Positions 1 to 6,078 of a stretch of 10,222 nt of DNA are shown piece by piece (position 1 is the first letter of the stretch; each line of letters starts with the position of its first letter). The notes beneath the pieces were generated by a model. The model worked only from the letters and a program-made list of their open reading frames with translations. It did no database searches and was not told where the DNA came from. Both the position numbers and the translations under genes were made by a program. The stretch covers positions 1 through 10,222 of the forward strand of contig JAISEZ010000092.1 in NCBI GenBank assembly GCA_031263835.1, given 5' to 3'. Source of the DNA: Tannerella sp. Its GTDB lineage: Bacteria; Bacteroidota; Bacteroidia; Bacteroidales; Tannerellaceae.

Positions 1-85
1 ACACGTCGCCTCCCCGCGCCTTCGCCAGAATGGCGGCGCCCGTACCGCTTTCGCCCGCTCCGAGTATGACTGTTCGCTTATTCAT
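1..85 (-). CDS. murD: MurD, UDP-N-acetylmuramoyl-L-alanine--D-glutamate ligase, N-terminal fragment cut by the window edge
   Basis: Only the first 28 codons are inside the window; the gene continues to the left of position 1. The start is the ATG read from 85. The visible protein begins MNKRTVILGAGESGTGAA, the glycine-rich first beta strand and loop (GAGESG at residues 9-14) of the MurD N-terminal domain, which in this family binds UDP-MurNAc-L-Ala. MurD is a cytoplasmic ATP-dependent ligase that adds D-glutamate as the second residue of the peptidoglycan stem peptide. Its place directly after mraY on the same strand is the standard dcw order and supports the call. No clear Shine-Dalgarno sequence precedes the ATG; the leader is made of the repeats at 96-173. 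The fragment is too short to exclude frame damage further on. Confidence 0.85.
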   Translation of the reverse strand, partial: MNKRTVILGAGESGTGAAILAKARGGDV

Positions 86-95
86 TTCCGTTCAA

Positions 96-173
96 TGTGA
101 GAATGAGATTCAATGAGCCGGTGTGAGAATGGGATTCAATGAGCCAATGTGAGAATGAGCGAATGTGAAAATG
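96..173. repeat. 26-base tandem repeat in the murD leader
   Basis: Two full copies (96-121 and 122-147) and a partial third (from 148) of a 26-base unit beginning TGTGAGAATGAGATTCAATG. Copies 1 and 2 differ at three positions (A/G inside the unit, GG/AA at the end). Copy 3 keeps the first 12 bases, then degenerates into GTGAAAATGAAC and meets the palindromic element at 174. Read in the direction of murD transcription, the array is rich in CATTCTCAC and ends about 10 bases before the murD ATG, so the transcript leader is largely repeat sequence. Confidence 0.8.
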
Positions 174-389
174 AACAGTAGCGATGAAGGGCTTATGGAA
201 TGACGCACACCCCGCCCTGCGCCCTGGAAGGGCAATATATCCATTTTCACAACCCCGTTTCATTCCAGTGGATGGTGACGGAAGGTATGCTGCCCTTTCA
301 GGGCGCAGGACGGGGTATGCCCCTCCATACCCGGGGCGTTGCCACCGGGCTGGGATATGTCGGGCTTTCAGCCCTTCGTCGCTACTGTT
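174..389. repeat. 216-base palindromic repeat element with 20-base terminal inverted repeats
   Basis: The ends are inverted repeats: 174-193 (AACAGTAGCGATGAAGGGCT) matches the reverse complement of 370-389 in 19 of 20 bases. A second inverted pair is nested inside: 210-234 against 291-315, 23 of 25 bases. A third small stem pairs 311-319 with 326-334. The element could therefore fold as a branched structure in either strand. Short open frames cross it (for example 184-423 on the plus strand), but these follow from palindromic GC-rich sequence and show no known domain; the peptide pieces resemble small conceptual ORFs I recall from intergenic repeats of other Bacteroidetes, which is memory, not a search. 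It looks like a dispersed non-autonomous element. No transposase and no clear target duplication were seen. Confidence 0.75.
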
Positions 390-410
390 GATTCGCATTA
401 CTATATTAAC

Positions 411-480
411 TATTGACTACTAACTACTAACTACTAACTACTGACTACTAACTACTGACTACTAACTACTAACTACTAAT
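411..480. repeat. 7-base tandem array (TACTAAC / GTTAGTA) after the mraY stop
   Basis: Ten successive 7-base units fill 411-480. Six are exact TACTAAC, two are TACTGAC, the first is TATTGAC and the last is TACTAAT. The array ends 5 bases from the mraY stop codon (486-488), on its downstream side. Because 7 is not a multiple of 3 and each unit contains TAA or TGA on the plus strand and TAG on the minus strand, the array closes all six reading frames. A shorter array of the same unit follows the murE stop at 2341-2375. Confidence 0.95.
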
Positions 481-485
481 TTACT

Positions 486-1748
486 CTACCTCAATTTCAG
501 CGTTATCAGTGTGATGGCGGCCAGGAGGATGCCGATTAGCCAGAAGCGTACCACGATTTTCGACTCCGGGATGGCGTTGCGGGGCCTGCGCATGAGCGTC
601 AGGGGCTGCCGGCCGGGTATCTGGAAATGATGGTGCAGGGGCGTCATCTTGAACACGCGCCGCCCGACGCCGTATTTCTTTTTCGTGCACTTGAAACAGG
701 TCACCTGTATGACGACCGACAGGCTTTCAATCACGAAGATGCCGCACAGGACGGGTATCAGCAGTTCCTTGCGGATGAGGATGGCGAAGACGGCGATGAT
801 GCCGCCCAGCGTCAGGCTGCCCGTGTCGCCCATAAAGATTTGCGCCGGGAAGGAGTTGTACCACAGGAAGCCGACGGTGGCGCCGATGAAGGCCGACGCG
901 AAAATCACCAGTTCTTCGGCCCGGGGGATGAACATGATGTTGAGGAAGGAGGCGAACTCGATGTGCGACGACGTGTAGGCCAGAATCCCCAGCACCGTGC
1001 CGATGATGGCCGAACTGCCCGCCGCCAGCCCGTCCAGCCCGTCGGTCAGGTTGGCGCCGTTCGACACGGCCGTCACGATGAAGATGACCACCAGCACGAA
1101 CACCAGGCACGTCGCTTCCGTCCGGTAGGGGCCTGCCCAGCCGGCCAGCCAGGCGTAGTCGAAGTTGTTGTTCTTGACGAAGGGGATGGTCGTCTTGGCC
1201 GACTTGGTGTGGTCGGAATGGTGGCGCACTTCCTCAATCGTGTCTTCCGTCGTGCGCACCTCCATGTTTTCGCGGATGACGACCTCCGGACTGAAGAAGA
1301 GCGTCAGCCCGACAATCAGTCCCAGCCCGACCTGGGCGAAGATTTTGAACCGTCCGCGCAGTCCGCCCTTGTCGCGGCGGAAGACCTTGATGTAATCGTC
1401 CACAAAGCCGAGGCAGCCGAGCCAGAGCGTCGTCAGCAGCATCACGATGACGTACACGTTGTTCAGCCGGGCAAACAGCAGCACCGGCACAATGATGGCT
1501 ATCAGGATGATAATGCCGCCCATGGTCGGCGTTCCCTTCTTTTTCATCTGTTCCTCGATGCCCAGGTCGCGGAACGTTTCCCTGATTTGCATCCGCCGCA
1601 GCCGGTCGATAATGCGCCGGCCGGTCAGCGTGGAGAGCAGCAGCGAAAATACGAGCGCCAGCATCGCCCGAAACGATATGTAATGGAATACACCCGTGCC
1701 GGGAATGTTGAGCCGGGTGTCAAGATAATTAAATAAATCGTACAGCAT
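486..1748 (-). CDS. mraY: MraY, phospho-N-acetylmuramoyl-pentapeptide transferase
   Basis: An integral membrane enzyme of the inner membrane that transfers phospho-MurNAc-pentapeptide from UDP to undecaprenyl phosphate, giving lipid I, the first membrane step of peptidoglycan synthesis. The 420-residue protein carries the family signatures: KKGTPTMGG at 70-78, the Mg-binding DDY at 117-119, NLTDGLDG at 233-240, MGDTGSL at 306-312 and the PLHHHF motif at 370-375. About ten hydrophobic segments are visible. It is longer than the E. coli enzyme (360 residues), mainly because of a polar stretch at about 155-205 and an insertion after the HHH motif (about 377-395); I believe both are usual in Bacteroidetes MraY. 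The ATG at 1748 gives a normal N terminus. The leader is a pyrimidine-rich heptamer array without a Shine-Dalgarno sequence. The gene follows murE after an unusually long 630-base gap. Confidence 0.98.
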   Translation of the reverse strand: MLYDLFNYLDTRLNIPGTGVFHYISFRAMLALVFSLLLSTLTGRRIIDRLRRMQIRETFRDLGIEEQMKKKGTPTMGGIIILIAIIVPVLLFARLNNVYVIVMLLTTLWLGCLGFVDDYIKVFRRDKGGLRGRFKIFAQVGLGLIVGLTLFFSPEVVIRENMEVRTTEDTIEEVRHHSDHTKSAKTTIPFVKNNNFDYAWLAGWAGPYRTEATCLVFVLVVIFIVTAVSNGANLTDGLDGLAAGSSAIIGTVLGILAYTSSHIEFASFLNIMFIPRAEELVIFASAFIGATVGFLWYNSFPAQIFMGDTGSLTLGGIIAVFAILIRKELLIPVLCGIFVIESLSVVIQVTCFKCTKKKYGVGRRVFKMTPLHHHFQIPGRQPLTLMRRPRNAIPESKIVVRFWLIGILLAAITLITLKLR

Positions 1749-1758
1749 GATGAAGAAA

Positions 1759-1786
1759 TGGAGAATGGAGAATGGAGAATGGAGAA
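1759..1786. repeat. 7-base tandem repeat in the mraY leader (TGGAGAA / TTCTCCA)
   Basis: Four exact copies of TGGAGAA lie at 1759-1786. In the mraY transcript they read as TTCTCCA repeated four times, ending about 10 bases before the ATG at 1748, where a ribosome binding site would normally be. The sequence is C/U-rich rather than purine-rich, so it is not a Shine-Dalgarno site. Copy-number change by strand slippage would move whatever lies upstream by 7 bases per unit. Confidence 0.9.
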
Positions 1787-1915
1787 TGACCCGTCCGCAG
1801 TTCTGAAAAAATGCGCGCTATGAACAGGCTCTGAAGGGGCGAAAGCGAGTCAAATATCCGGCGTTTTTTTTGTAAAGTATTTGTTTTAAGGATAAAAGCC
1901 GGTTCGTATGGGGCA
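1787..1915. other. Intergenic stretch without recognised feature (murE-mraY gap)
   Basis: This stretch separates the mraY-leader heptamers from the 21-base array. It contains an eight-T run near 1865-1872 and A/T-rich sequence after it. On the minus strand a TACTTTAC near the -7 consensus can be found, but no TTTG element at the proper distance, so I do not call a promoter. An open frame runs through it on the minus strand (1729-2319), but it overlaps the mraY start and consists mostly of translated repeats. Confidence 0.6.
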
Positions 1916-2146
1916 AATTTCCAGGCGGAAACCGGCAATTTCCAGGCGGAAATCAGCAATTTCCATGTGGGAATCGGCGATTTCCAGGCGGAAACCGACA
2001 ATTTCCAGGCGGAAATCAGCGATTTCCAGGCGGAAACCGGCGATTTCCAGGCGGGAATCGGCGATTTCCAGGCGGAAACCGGCAATTTCCAGGTGGAAAC
2101 CGACAATTTCCAGGCGGAAATTGGCAATTTTTTGGTTGGAGACTGC
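1916..2146. repeat. 21-base minisatellite; each unit is a small hairpin
   Basis: Ten units of 21 bases run from 1916 to 2125, with a degenerate eleventh at 2126-2146. The consensus is RATTTCCAGGCGGAAAYCRG followed by C. Within a unit, ATTTCC and GGAAAT (or TTTCC and GGAAA) pair around the 4-base loop AGGC; in unit 10 the stem reaches 7 bp. Most differences between units fall in the loop, in the spacer, or change a stem pair to G-U. Because 21 is a multiple of 3 and the unit has no stop codon, long open frames appear on both strands (heptapeptides such as FRLEIAG on the minus and NFQAETG on the plus strand). I read these as by-products, not genes. Confidence 0.92.
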
Positions 2147-2205
2147 TTCGCTGCGCTCGCAAAGACGGTGCGCGCCGTCGTCCCTGCGAGCGCAACAAAG
2201 CAATC
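2141..2205. repeat. Palindromic element, 27-base arms
   Basis: The arm 2141-2167 (beginning GACTGCTTCGCTGCGCTCGC) matches the reverse complement of 2179-2205 in 22 of 27 bases around an 11-base loop. All five differences are transitions, and in RNA copied from the minus strand, the operon's transcribed direction, each becomes a G-U pair, so that RNA could pair along the full arm. The sequence resembles the GCGAAGCAATC-type palindromes I recall as dispersed repeats in many bacterial genomes. It overlaps the degenerate last unit of the 21-base array. Confidence 0.8.
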
Positions 2206-2230
2206 CGATGCTCGGTGGTTCTCTGTGTCT

Positions 2231-2285
2231 TCTCTGTGGAACTCCGTGTAAGAAAAAAAAGAAGTTACACAGAGTTCCACAGAGA
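2231..2285. repeat. Inverted repeat with 21-base arms (TCTCTGTGGAACTC type)
   Basis: The arm 2231-2251 matches the reverse complement of 2265-2285 in 20 of 21 bases, around a 13-base purine-rich loop (2252-2264). The single difference becomes a G-U pair in minus-strand RNA. It could form a strong hairpin in the transcript between murE and mraY, but no T run follows it on the minus strand, so it does not look like an intrinsic terminator. The sequence recalls a CTCTGTGGAACTCTGTG repeat that I remember as dispersed in Bacteroidetes and other genomes. Confidence 0.8.
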
Positions 2286-2340
2286 AAATCTGATTTTGTA
2301 TGTGAAATAACGGATTCATGCTACTACCTGTCTATTATTC

Positions 2341-2375
2341 TACTAACTACTGGCTACTAACTACTAACTACTAAT
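2341..2375. repeat. 7-base tandem array (TACTAAC / GTTAGTA) after the murE stop
   Basis: Five units: TACTAAC at 2341, TACTGGC at 2348, TACTAAC at 2355 and 2362, TACTAAT at 2369. It ends 3 bases from the murE stop codon (2379-2381) on its downstream side, and its gene-proximal unit is TACTAAT, exactly as in the array after mraY. The second unit has lost the plus-strand stop but keeps the minus-strand TAG across the unit junction. Confidence 0.95.
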
Positions 2376-2378
2376 TTT

Positions 2379-3845
2379 TCATACGTTTTGCGATTGAAAG
2401 AGCTGTTTCAGCAGTTCCCGGTCGTCAAAGGGATATTTCACGCCCCTGATTTCCTGATAGTCTTCATGTCCCTTGCCGGCCACCAGGATGATGTCGCCCT
2501 TCCGCGCCAGATGTACGGCGGTTTTGATGGCCTGCGCGCGGTCGGTGATGCAGAGCGTGCGCGGGAGGTCGTCGGGCGTCAGTCCGGCCGCCATGTCCGC
2601 GATGATGGCGTCGGGTTCCTCGAAACGGGGATTGTCCGACGTCAGAATCACCAGGTCGCTTTGCCGGCAGGCTTCGCGGGCCATCAGCGGACGCTTGCCC
2701 CGGTCGCGGTTGCCGCCGGCGCCGACGACGGTCAGGATGCGGCCCTTTCCGCTCAGCACCTCCCGGATGCTGTTCAGCACGTTCGTCAGCGCATCGGGCG
2801 TATGGGCATAGTCCACAATCGCGGTGTATCCCTCCGGCGAGGCGACGGGTTCAAACCGCCCGGCGACGGGACGCAACAGGCTGAGGGCGACCAGCGTCTC
2901 TTCCGCGTCCTGCCCCAGCGCAAGGGCGGCGCCGTAAACGGCCAGCAGGTTGCAGGCGTTGAACCGCCCCGCGAAGGCGACGTGAACGTTCTGCCCGTTG
3001 ATGGACAGTTCGGCGCCGTCGAAGTGCGATTCGATGATTTTCCCCTTGAAGTCGGCCGCCGTCCGGAGGGAGTAGGTCAGCTTGCGGGCGGCGGTGTTTT
3101 GCAGCATCACCGCGCCCGACCTGTCGTCCGCGTTCGTCAGGGCAAACGCACCGGCGGGCAGGTCGTCGAAAAAGCGTTTCTTGGCTTTCAGGTAATTCTC
3201 CACCGTCTGATGATAATCCAGATGGTCGCGCGTCAGGTTGGTGAAGATGCCGCCGGCAAAGGTCAGGCCGCTGATGCGCCGCTGGTCGACGGCGTGGGAA
3301 CTGACCTCCATAAAGACGTATTCGCAGCCGGCCTGCACCATCCGCGCCAGCAGCGCGTGGAGCGTGACGGGGTCGGGGGTGGTATGGGTTGCCGGAAGCG
3401 TTTCGCCGTCGATGCAGTTGCAGACGGTGGAGAACAGCCCGGCCCGGTATCCCCGCCTGCGGAAGAGTTCGTATAGCAGCGTGGCGACGGTGGTTTTGCC
3501 GTTGGTGCCGGTGACGCCGACCAGCGTGAGCCGCGCCGACGGACGGCCGTGCCACGCGTCGAGCAGCAGCCCCAGCGCGGCGGCGGCATCGGGCACGACG
3601 ACAAACGCCGCCCGTCCGGCCAGCCCGTCCGGAACGCGCTCGCACACCACGGCCACCGCGCCTTTCTCCAGCGCGCTTTCAATGTAGCCGTGACCGTCCA
3701 CGGCCGTTCCCCTGACGGCCACAAACAGGTCGCCGCGCTCCACCCGGCGCGAGTCGGCACGGACGCCCGAAACCGGACAGCCGGCGTCTCCGGCGACCTG
3801 TCCGGCGGGTAAACAGGTAATAAGTTCTTGTAATATCATCTTCAT
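2379..3845 (-). CDS. murE: MurE, UDP-MurNAc-L-Ala-D-Glu ligase, probably meso-diaminopimelate adding
   Basis: A cytoplasmic ATP-dependent ligase that adds the third residue to the stem peptide of the peptidoglycan precursor. The 488-residue protein has the three-domain Mur ligase layout: an N-terminal UDP-MurNAc-binding domain (about 1-105), a central ATPase domain with the P-loop GTNGKTT at 113-119, TTPDP at 155-159, SSHA at 182-185 and DHLDYH at 207-212, and a C-terminal domain with DYAHTPDAL at 345-353 and GKGHE at 457-461. K222 sits where the carbamylated lysine of the family is expected. The motif DNPR at 404-407 is the known marker for diaminopimelate rather than lysine specificity. The ATG at 3845 is 18 bases after the ftsI stop; a second ATG two codons later would also work. 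The gene is followed by a long repeat-filled gap before mraY. Confidence 0.98.
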   Translation of the reverse strand: MKMILQELITCLPAGQVAGDAGCPVSGVRADSRRVERGDLFVAVRGTAVDGHGYIESALEKGAVAVVCERVPDGLAGRAAFVVVPDAAAALGLLLDAWHGRPSARLTLVGVTGTNGKTTVATLLYELFRRRGYRAGLFSTVCNCIDGETLPATHTTPDPVTLHALLARMVQAGCEYVFMEVSSHAVDQRRISGLTFAGGIFTNLTRDHLDYHQTVENYLKAKKRFFDDLPAGAFALTNADDRSGAVMLQNTAARKLTYSLRTAADFKGKIIESHFDGAELSINGQNVHVAFAGRFNACNLLAVYGAALALGQDAEETLVALSLLRPVAGRFEPVASPEGYTAIVDYAHTPDALTNVLNSIREVLSGKGRILTVVGAGGNRDRGKRPLMAREACRQSDLVILTSDNPRFEEPDAIIADMAAGLTPDDLPRTLCITDRAQAIKTAVHLARKGDIILVAGKGHEDYQEIRGVKYPFDDRELLKQLFQSQNV

Positions 3846-3863
3846 TTCTTTGCTTTCGGGGGA

Positions 3864-6047
3864 TTAATTGCGAAGGGTGATGGAAACCGTCTGTCCCCGG
3901 GTCACGCGCTGTCCGGGCGTGAGCGACTGGGACACGACCCGCCCCCTGCCGGATATGCTGACGCGCAGGCCGCTCTTCTCCAGCAGGTAGATGGCGTCGC
4001 GGGCGCCCATGCCGGCGACGCCGGGCACCAGCCCGCCCGCCGGCGACACTTCTCTGAGCGCAACGACGTTGTCTGCCGGCCGGCGTTCGGCGGCGACGTA
4101 AGCGGATTCCATGCGGCGCGGCTCGGTGCGGATATCCAGTTCCTTCAACAGGGAGGCCAGGGCTTTGGCGTCGCCGTTCTTCACCTCCGGCAGGATGACT
4201 CTCGTCGAATCGGCGTCCATCGAACGGACGTCGATGCGGGTCTGTCCGGAATAGATTTTCTCCGCAATCGTCCTGAATACGCCGCCGGACATGGTTCCGC
4301 CCGAAGGATAGCCGATACGGGGCCGGCGAATCACGACGATGCAGGAATACCGGGGATTGTCGGCCGGGAAATAGCCGCAGAAGGAGACCTGATGCGAGCT
4401 GTATCCGCCGCCGGTGGCAATCTGGGCGGTACCGGTCTTGCCCGCAATGGCGACGGCGTCCGAACGCACGCTGCTGCCCGTCCCTTTTTCCACGACGTTG
4501 ACCAGCATTTCCCGGACGATATCCAGCGTCTCGCGCGAGCAGATGGAGGAACGGATGACTTCGGTGGAAAAGCGTTCCGCCGTCTTCCCGTTCCGCCGTA
4601 TTTCCTTCGTGAACACCGGACGTATCATCTTCCCGTCGTTGGCGATGGCATTGTAGAAGGCCAGCATCTGAATCGGCGGCACCTGCACTTCATATCCGAA
4701 CGACATCCACGGCAGCGTCAGCTTCGACCAGCGCGGGTCGCTCTGCGTCCGGATACGGGGACGCCCGGCGCCGTAAACGTGCAGGTCCGCATCCATGCCG
4801 ATGCGGCTCAGCCCGTCGGTGAACTTCTTCGGGTTGCTGCGGTATCCTTTCAGGATGGTTCTGGCCACGCCGATGTTGGAGGAATACCAGATGGCCTGCG
4901 CCACCGTAATCTGGTGATAACCGCCCCTGTCGGCATTGTGGTCGACGATGTTCCTGTTTTCATAGCGGTAGATGCCGTTTCCGGCGTCCACCACGTCGTC
5001 GGGCGTGCAGACCCCGTCCTCGAGCGCCACCATGATGGAGGCCGTCTTGAAGGTAGAACCCGGCTCCAGCTGGTCGGTCAGGGCATAGTTGCGCGTGTTG
5101 GTTTCCACATAGACGCCGGGACGGATGCGCTCGATGTTGGAGATGGCCTTGACTTCGCCCGTGCGGACTTCCATGACGATGGCGACGCCCGTCTCGGCGT
5201 CAATGCTCCGGAGCTTGTCAATCAGCGCCTTTTCGGTGAAGTCCTGTATCTGCAGGTCGATGGTGGTCACGACGTCCAGGCCGGGCACGGGTTCTTCCTC
5301 CATGACGTCCGTCCGGCTCCGGCCCACCCGGATGGTCGATTTGATGCCGTACTCCCCGCGCAGCAGGGAATCGTACTGCAGCTCCAGGCCGGTCTTTCCC
5401 CTGGGCAGTCCGCCGGTTTCCGTTTCGCTGTATATGTCGCCGATGGTGCGCGAGGCCAGCGAACCGTAAAACCGCTGCCGCTGCACGATTTCCTTTTCAT
5501 AGAATCCGCTGACGTTCCGGCCTCTGCGGATGAAGGGGAAGCGTTTGATTTCCTTCAGGTCGGCATACGAAACGCGCCCTTCATAGACGGGATATTCCCG
5601 GTTCTTTGATTTCATTCCGCGTATCAGGTAGTCTTTGTAGCCTTTGGGGGTACGGTTATTCAACTTTTTCGAAAGATAAATGGCGAGCGAATCAAGGCCG
5701 TTTCGCGAATGCAGGAACGTGTCCTTCACAAAACCGTCGGCCTGGAAATCCATATACATATAATAGCGCGGTATGTTGGTAACCATCAGTTTGCCGTCGG
5801 ACGAAAAGATATTCCCCCGGTCCGGCTTCACCGGCTGATTCGGGACTTTATGACGTTCGGCCACCACCATCCATTTTTCCTTTTCGCGGAAGGCAATCTT
5901 GAAAATGAAGAGGGAAACGGCGACGATGACAATGCCCAGCAGTACCGTCACCATAAAATAACGCCACACGATTTGCTTTTTCTCCGACGTTATTTCCTCC
6001 GGCTCTTCCTCTTCCGTAACCGTTTTCCTTTCTTCCTCTTCTTTCAT
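3864..6047 (-). CDS. ftsI: FtsI-type class B penicillin-binding protein with C-terminal PASTA domain
   Basis: The division transpeptidase that cross-links septal peptidoglycan on the outer face of the inner membrane. The 727-residue protein has a short cytoplasmic N terminus, one membrane segment (about 29-50), a PBP dimerisation region beginning near the RGNIFSSDG motif (77-85), and a transpeptidase domain with the catalytic STFK at 331-334, SSN at 389-391 and KTGT at 537-540. A PASTA domain occupies about 671-727. All three active-site motifs are intact. The first 28 residues are unusually acidic (KEEEERKTV, EEEEPEE), more than I recall for Bacteroides FtsI. The start ATG directly abuts an 8-base tandem repeat that fills the whole gap to ftsL. 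Its place between ftsL and murE identifies it as the division PBP rather than an elongation PBP2. Confidence 0.96.
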   Translation of the reverse strand: MKEEEERKTVTEEEEPEEITSEKKQIVWRYFMVTVLLGIVIVAVSLFIFKIAFREKEKWMVVAERHKVPNQPVKPDRGNIFSSDGKLMVTNIPRYYMYMDFQADGFVKDTFLHSRNGLDSLAIYLSKKLNNRTPKGYKDYLIRGMKSKNREYPVYEGRVSYADLKEIKRFPFIRRGRNVSGFYEKEIVQRQRFYGSLASRTIGDIYSETETGGLPRGKTGLELQYDSLLRGEYGIKSTIRVGRSRTDVMEEEPVPGLDVVTTIDLQIQDFTEKALIDKLRSIDAETGVAIVMEVRTGEVKAISNIERIRPGVYVETNTRNYALTDQLEPGSTFKTASIMVALEDGVCTPDDVVDAGNGIYRYENRNIVDHNADRGGYHQITVAQAIWYSSNIGVARTILKGYRSNPKKFTDGLSRIGMDADLHVYGAGRPRIRTQSDPRWSKLTLPWMSFGYEVQVPPIQMLAFYNAIANDGKMIRPVFTKEIRRNGKTAERFSTEVIRSSICSRETLDIVREMLVNVVEKGTGSSVRSDAVAIAGKTGTAQIATGGGYSSHQVSFCGYFPADNPRYSCIVVIRRPRIGYPSGGTMSGGVFRTIAEKIYSGQTRIDVRSMDADSTRVILPEVKNGDAKALASLLKELDIRTEPRRMESAYVAAERRPADNVVALREVSPAGGLVPGVAGMGARDAIYLLEKSGLRVSISGRGRVVSQSLTPGQRVTRGQTVSITLRN

Positions 6048-6077
6048 TGAATCTTTGAATCTTCGAATCCTTGAATC
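6048..6077. repeat. 8-base tandem repeat filling the ftsL-ftsI gap
   Basis: Read in the direction of transcription, the units are GATTCAAG, GATTCGAA, GATTCAAA and GATTCA, immediately followed by the ftsI ATG. The ftsL stop codon (6079-6081) is one base from the other end, so the 31-base gap is essentially all repeat. There is no Shine-Dalgarno sequence in it; purine runs such as AAGA are the only candidate ribosome contacts. Confidence 0.88.
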
Positions 6078-6078
6078 A

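Noticed and set aside
184..423. Small plus-strand frame across the 216-base palindrome
   Set aside because: Palindromic GC-rich sequence gives open frames on both strands; the frame runs into the heptamer array and has no identifiable domain.
411..480. TACTAAC units as splice branch points or a telomere-like repeat
   Set aside because: TACTAAC matches the yeast branch point only by chance; the genes are plainly bacterial and no intron or chromosome end is indicated.
627..1736. Long plus-strand frame opposite mraY, and similar ones opposite murE, ftsI and aconitase
   Set aside because: They are antisense shadows of GC-rich coding sequence with arginine-, histidine- and glutamine-rich nonsense composition; the minus- or plus-strand genes carry complete family motifs.
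1967..2251. Plus-strand open frame with NFQAETG heptapeptide repeats, a possible repeat protein
   Set aside because: Same cause as the minus-strand frame; no promoter, no conserved flanks, and the C-terminal part is the translated palindrome.
2231..2285. Intrinsic terminator between murE and mraY
   Set aside because: The stem is strong, but no T run follows on the minus strand; the A-rich run is in the loop.
1729..2319. A 196-codon minus-strand open frame and nested frames rich in FRLEIAG heptapeptides
   Set aside because: The frame is open because the 21-base unit has no stop and a length divisible by three; it is open on the plus strand too, runs through unrelated palindromes and overlaps the mraY start. 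No domain is recognisable.
3786..3815. CLPAGQ in the MurE N terminus as an inserted repeat peptide
   Set aside because: The segment has the same length as I recall for Bacteroides MurE at this place, so nothing appears inserted.
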